From Actinomycetes bacterium (GTDB lineage: Bacteria > Actinomycetota > Acidimicrobiia > Acidimicrobiales > Palsa-688), in assembly GCA_021811865.1 (NCBI GenBank), contig JAKAQB010000057.1, positions 1 to 23,712 on the forward strand: a stretch of 23,712 bases of DNA, written 5' to 3'. Each line of letters starts with the position of its first letter. Position 1 is the first letter of the stretch. The notes beneath the pieces were generated by a model. The model searched no databases and was not told where the DNA came from. It saw nothing but the letters and a program-made list of their open reading frames with translations. Below are positions 23,254 through 23,712 of the stretch, one piece after another. Both the position numbers and the translations under genes were made by a program.

Positions 23254-23712
23254 CCGTACTTGTTTACCGGGTCGGGCGCTGGCTGGGGTGGGGCATCCAC
23301 CACTTGGGAGGCGTTGTGAGGTAGCCATGGGTCGGGCGGAGCCGAGGGATCGGGTCCTGCTTGATGGCGCCTGTAAGCGACGACAACCTGGCAGCGAGGG
23401 TCGCTGAGCTAGAGGACGTCGTGGCGTGCCTGCGGGCGGAGATGGCCCGCAAGGACGGGGCGTTGATCTGGCAGAAGGACCGGATCGCCGAGCTGGAGAG
23501 TGCACTGGAGGACGCCGGTCGTCGCCAGGAGCGCCCGAGCGCGCCGTTCTCCGAGGGTGGGCCGAAGGCCGAGCCGAAGCGTCCGGGGCGTAAGGCTGGT
23601 GGAGCGCATGGCCGCCACGGTCAGCGCGCCGTGCCGCCGGGGCCGCCGGATAGGGACCTGGTGGCCCCGCTGCCTGAGCGCTGCCCCGATTGTGGGGGCG
23701 AGGTCTGCCACG
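23254..23712 (+). mobile_element. IS66-type insertion sequence, left part (cut by window edge)
   Basis: The left end is placed at about 23254 because similarity with the decayed copy at 17612 begins there (GTACTTGTT, then GGGTCGGG and GCATCCACCA). About 110 bases of leader precede the transposase gene. The right end and terminal repeat are outside the window, so the boundary is approximate. Confidence 0.65.
23364..23712 (+). CDS. IS66-family transposase TnpC, N-terminal part
   Basis: An intact frame from ATG 23364 to the window edge, 116 codons. A coiled-coil start (LAARVAELEDVVACLRAEMA, then KDRIAELESALEDAGRRQER) is followed by SAPFSEGGPKAEPKRPGRKA and GGAHGRHG, the basic linker typical of IS66 TnpC, and by the zinc finger LPERCPDCGGEVCH. 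TnpC carries the DDE catalytic core farther on, outside the window. The same protein is recognisable in fragments at 17793-18235. No tnpA or tnpB is seen upstream, so this belongs to the single-gene IS66 type or has lost them. Confidence 0.82.
   Translation, partial: MAPVSDDNLAARVAELEDVVACLRAEMARKDGALIWQKDRIAELESALEDAGRRQERPSAPFSEGGPKAEPKRPGRKAGGAHGRHGQRAVPPGPPDRDLVAPLPERCPDCGGEVCH

Overview
The window is very GC-rich DNA with GTG/ATG/TTG starts and a gene content typical of high-GC Actinobacteria: a LigD-type NHEJ polymerase domain, a deazaflavin/F420-type nitroreductase-fold protein, an NlpC/P60 hydrolase with coiled coil and Pro/Thr linker, VapBC pairs, NrtS and TetR. The absence of linked operons typical of Streptomyces or Mycobacterium, together with the odd FtsH-like protein, suggests a less-studied lineage such as Acidimicrobiia. 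That placement is inference.

Layout. 1-12.6 kb is an ordinary, tightly packed chromosomal segment: an FtsH-like AAA+ protease (minus, cut by the left edge); a SAM methyltransferase; a coupled minus-strand trio (membrane protein, IF2B/MtnA-fold protein, CitE-like lyase); a HAD phosphatase; class II fumarase; an NlpC/P60 hydrolase behind a sigma28/WhiG-like promoter; a quinone-oxidoreductase-type MDR protein; a stand-alone LigD polymerase; an F420-type protein; and an ArsB/SLC13-type permease. 12.8-13.7 kb is a graveyard in which pieces of a radical SAM protein, a xanthine-dehydrogenase-type molybdenum subunit, its 2Fe-2S subunit and an IS630-type transposase lie end to end.

13.75-16.64 kb is the most unusual part. 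Its first genes have visibly lower GC. A sigma70-like promoter with a near-perfect 24-bp palindrome over its -10 end reads into five tightly spaced or overlapping ORFs: a PanB (ketopantoate hydroxymethyltransferase) homologue lacking both metal-binding aspartates, a TMT1-like methyltransferase, an NrtS-like membrane protein, a 20-codon micro-ORF, and a MetF-like protein lacking the usual FEFFPP motif. A TetR gene follows and is a candidate regulator. I read this as a possible undescribed one-carbon/methyl-transfer module.

17.6-23.7 kb is an accessory region bounded by two same-strand copies of an IS66-type element: a decayed one at 17.6-18.2 kb, and one starting at about 23.25 kb that looks intact until the window cuts it. 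Between them lie a DMT transporter, tRNA-Leu(TAA), a frameshifted acetyltransferase-like gene, a VapBC pair with a palindromic operator, a coupled ornithine-cyclodeaminase/2OG-Fe(II)-oxygenase pair, and a frameshifted vapC whose upstream partner is separated or lost at the IS end. No rRNA, CRISPR array or complete prophage was seen. All family calls come from reading translated motifs by eye; no search was run.
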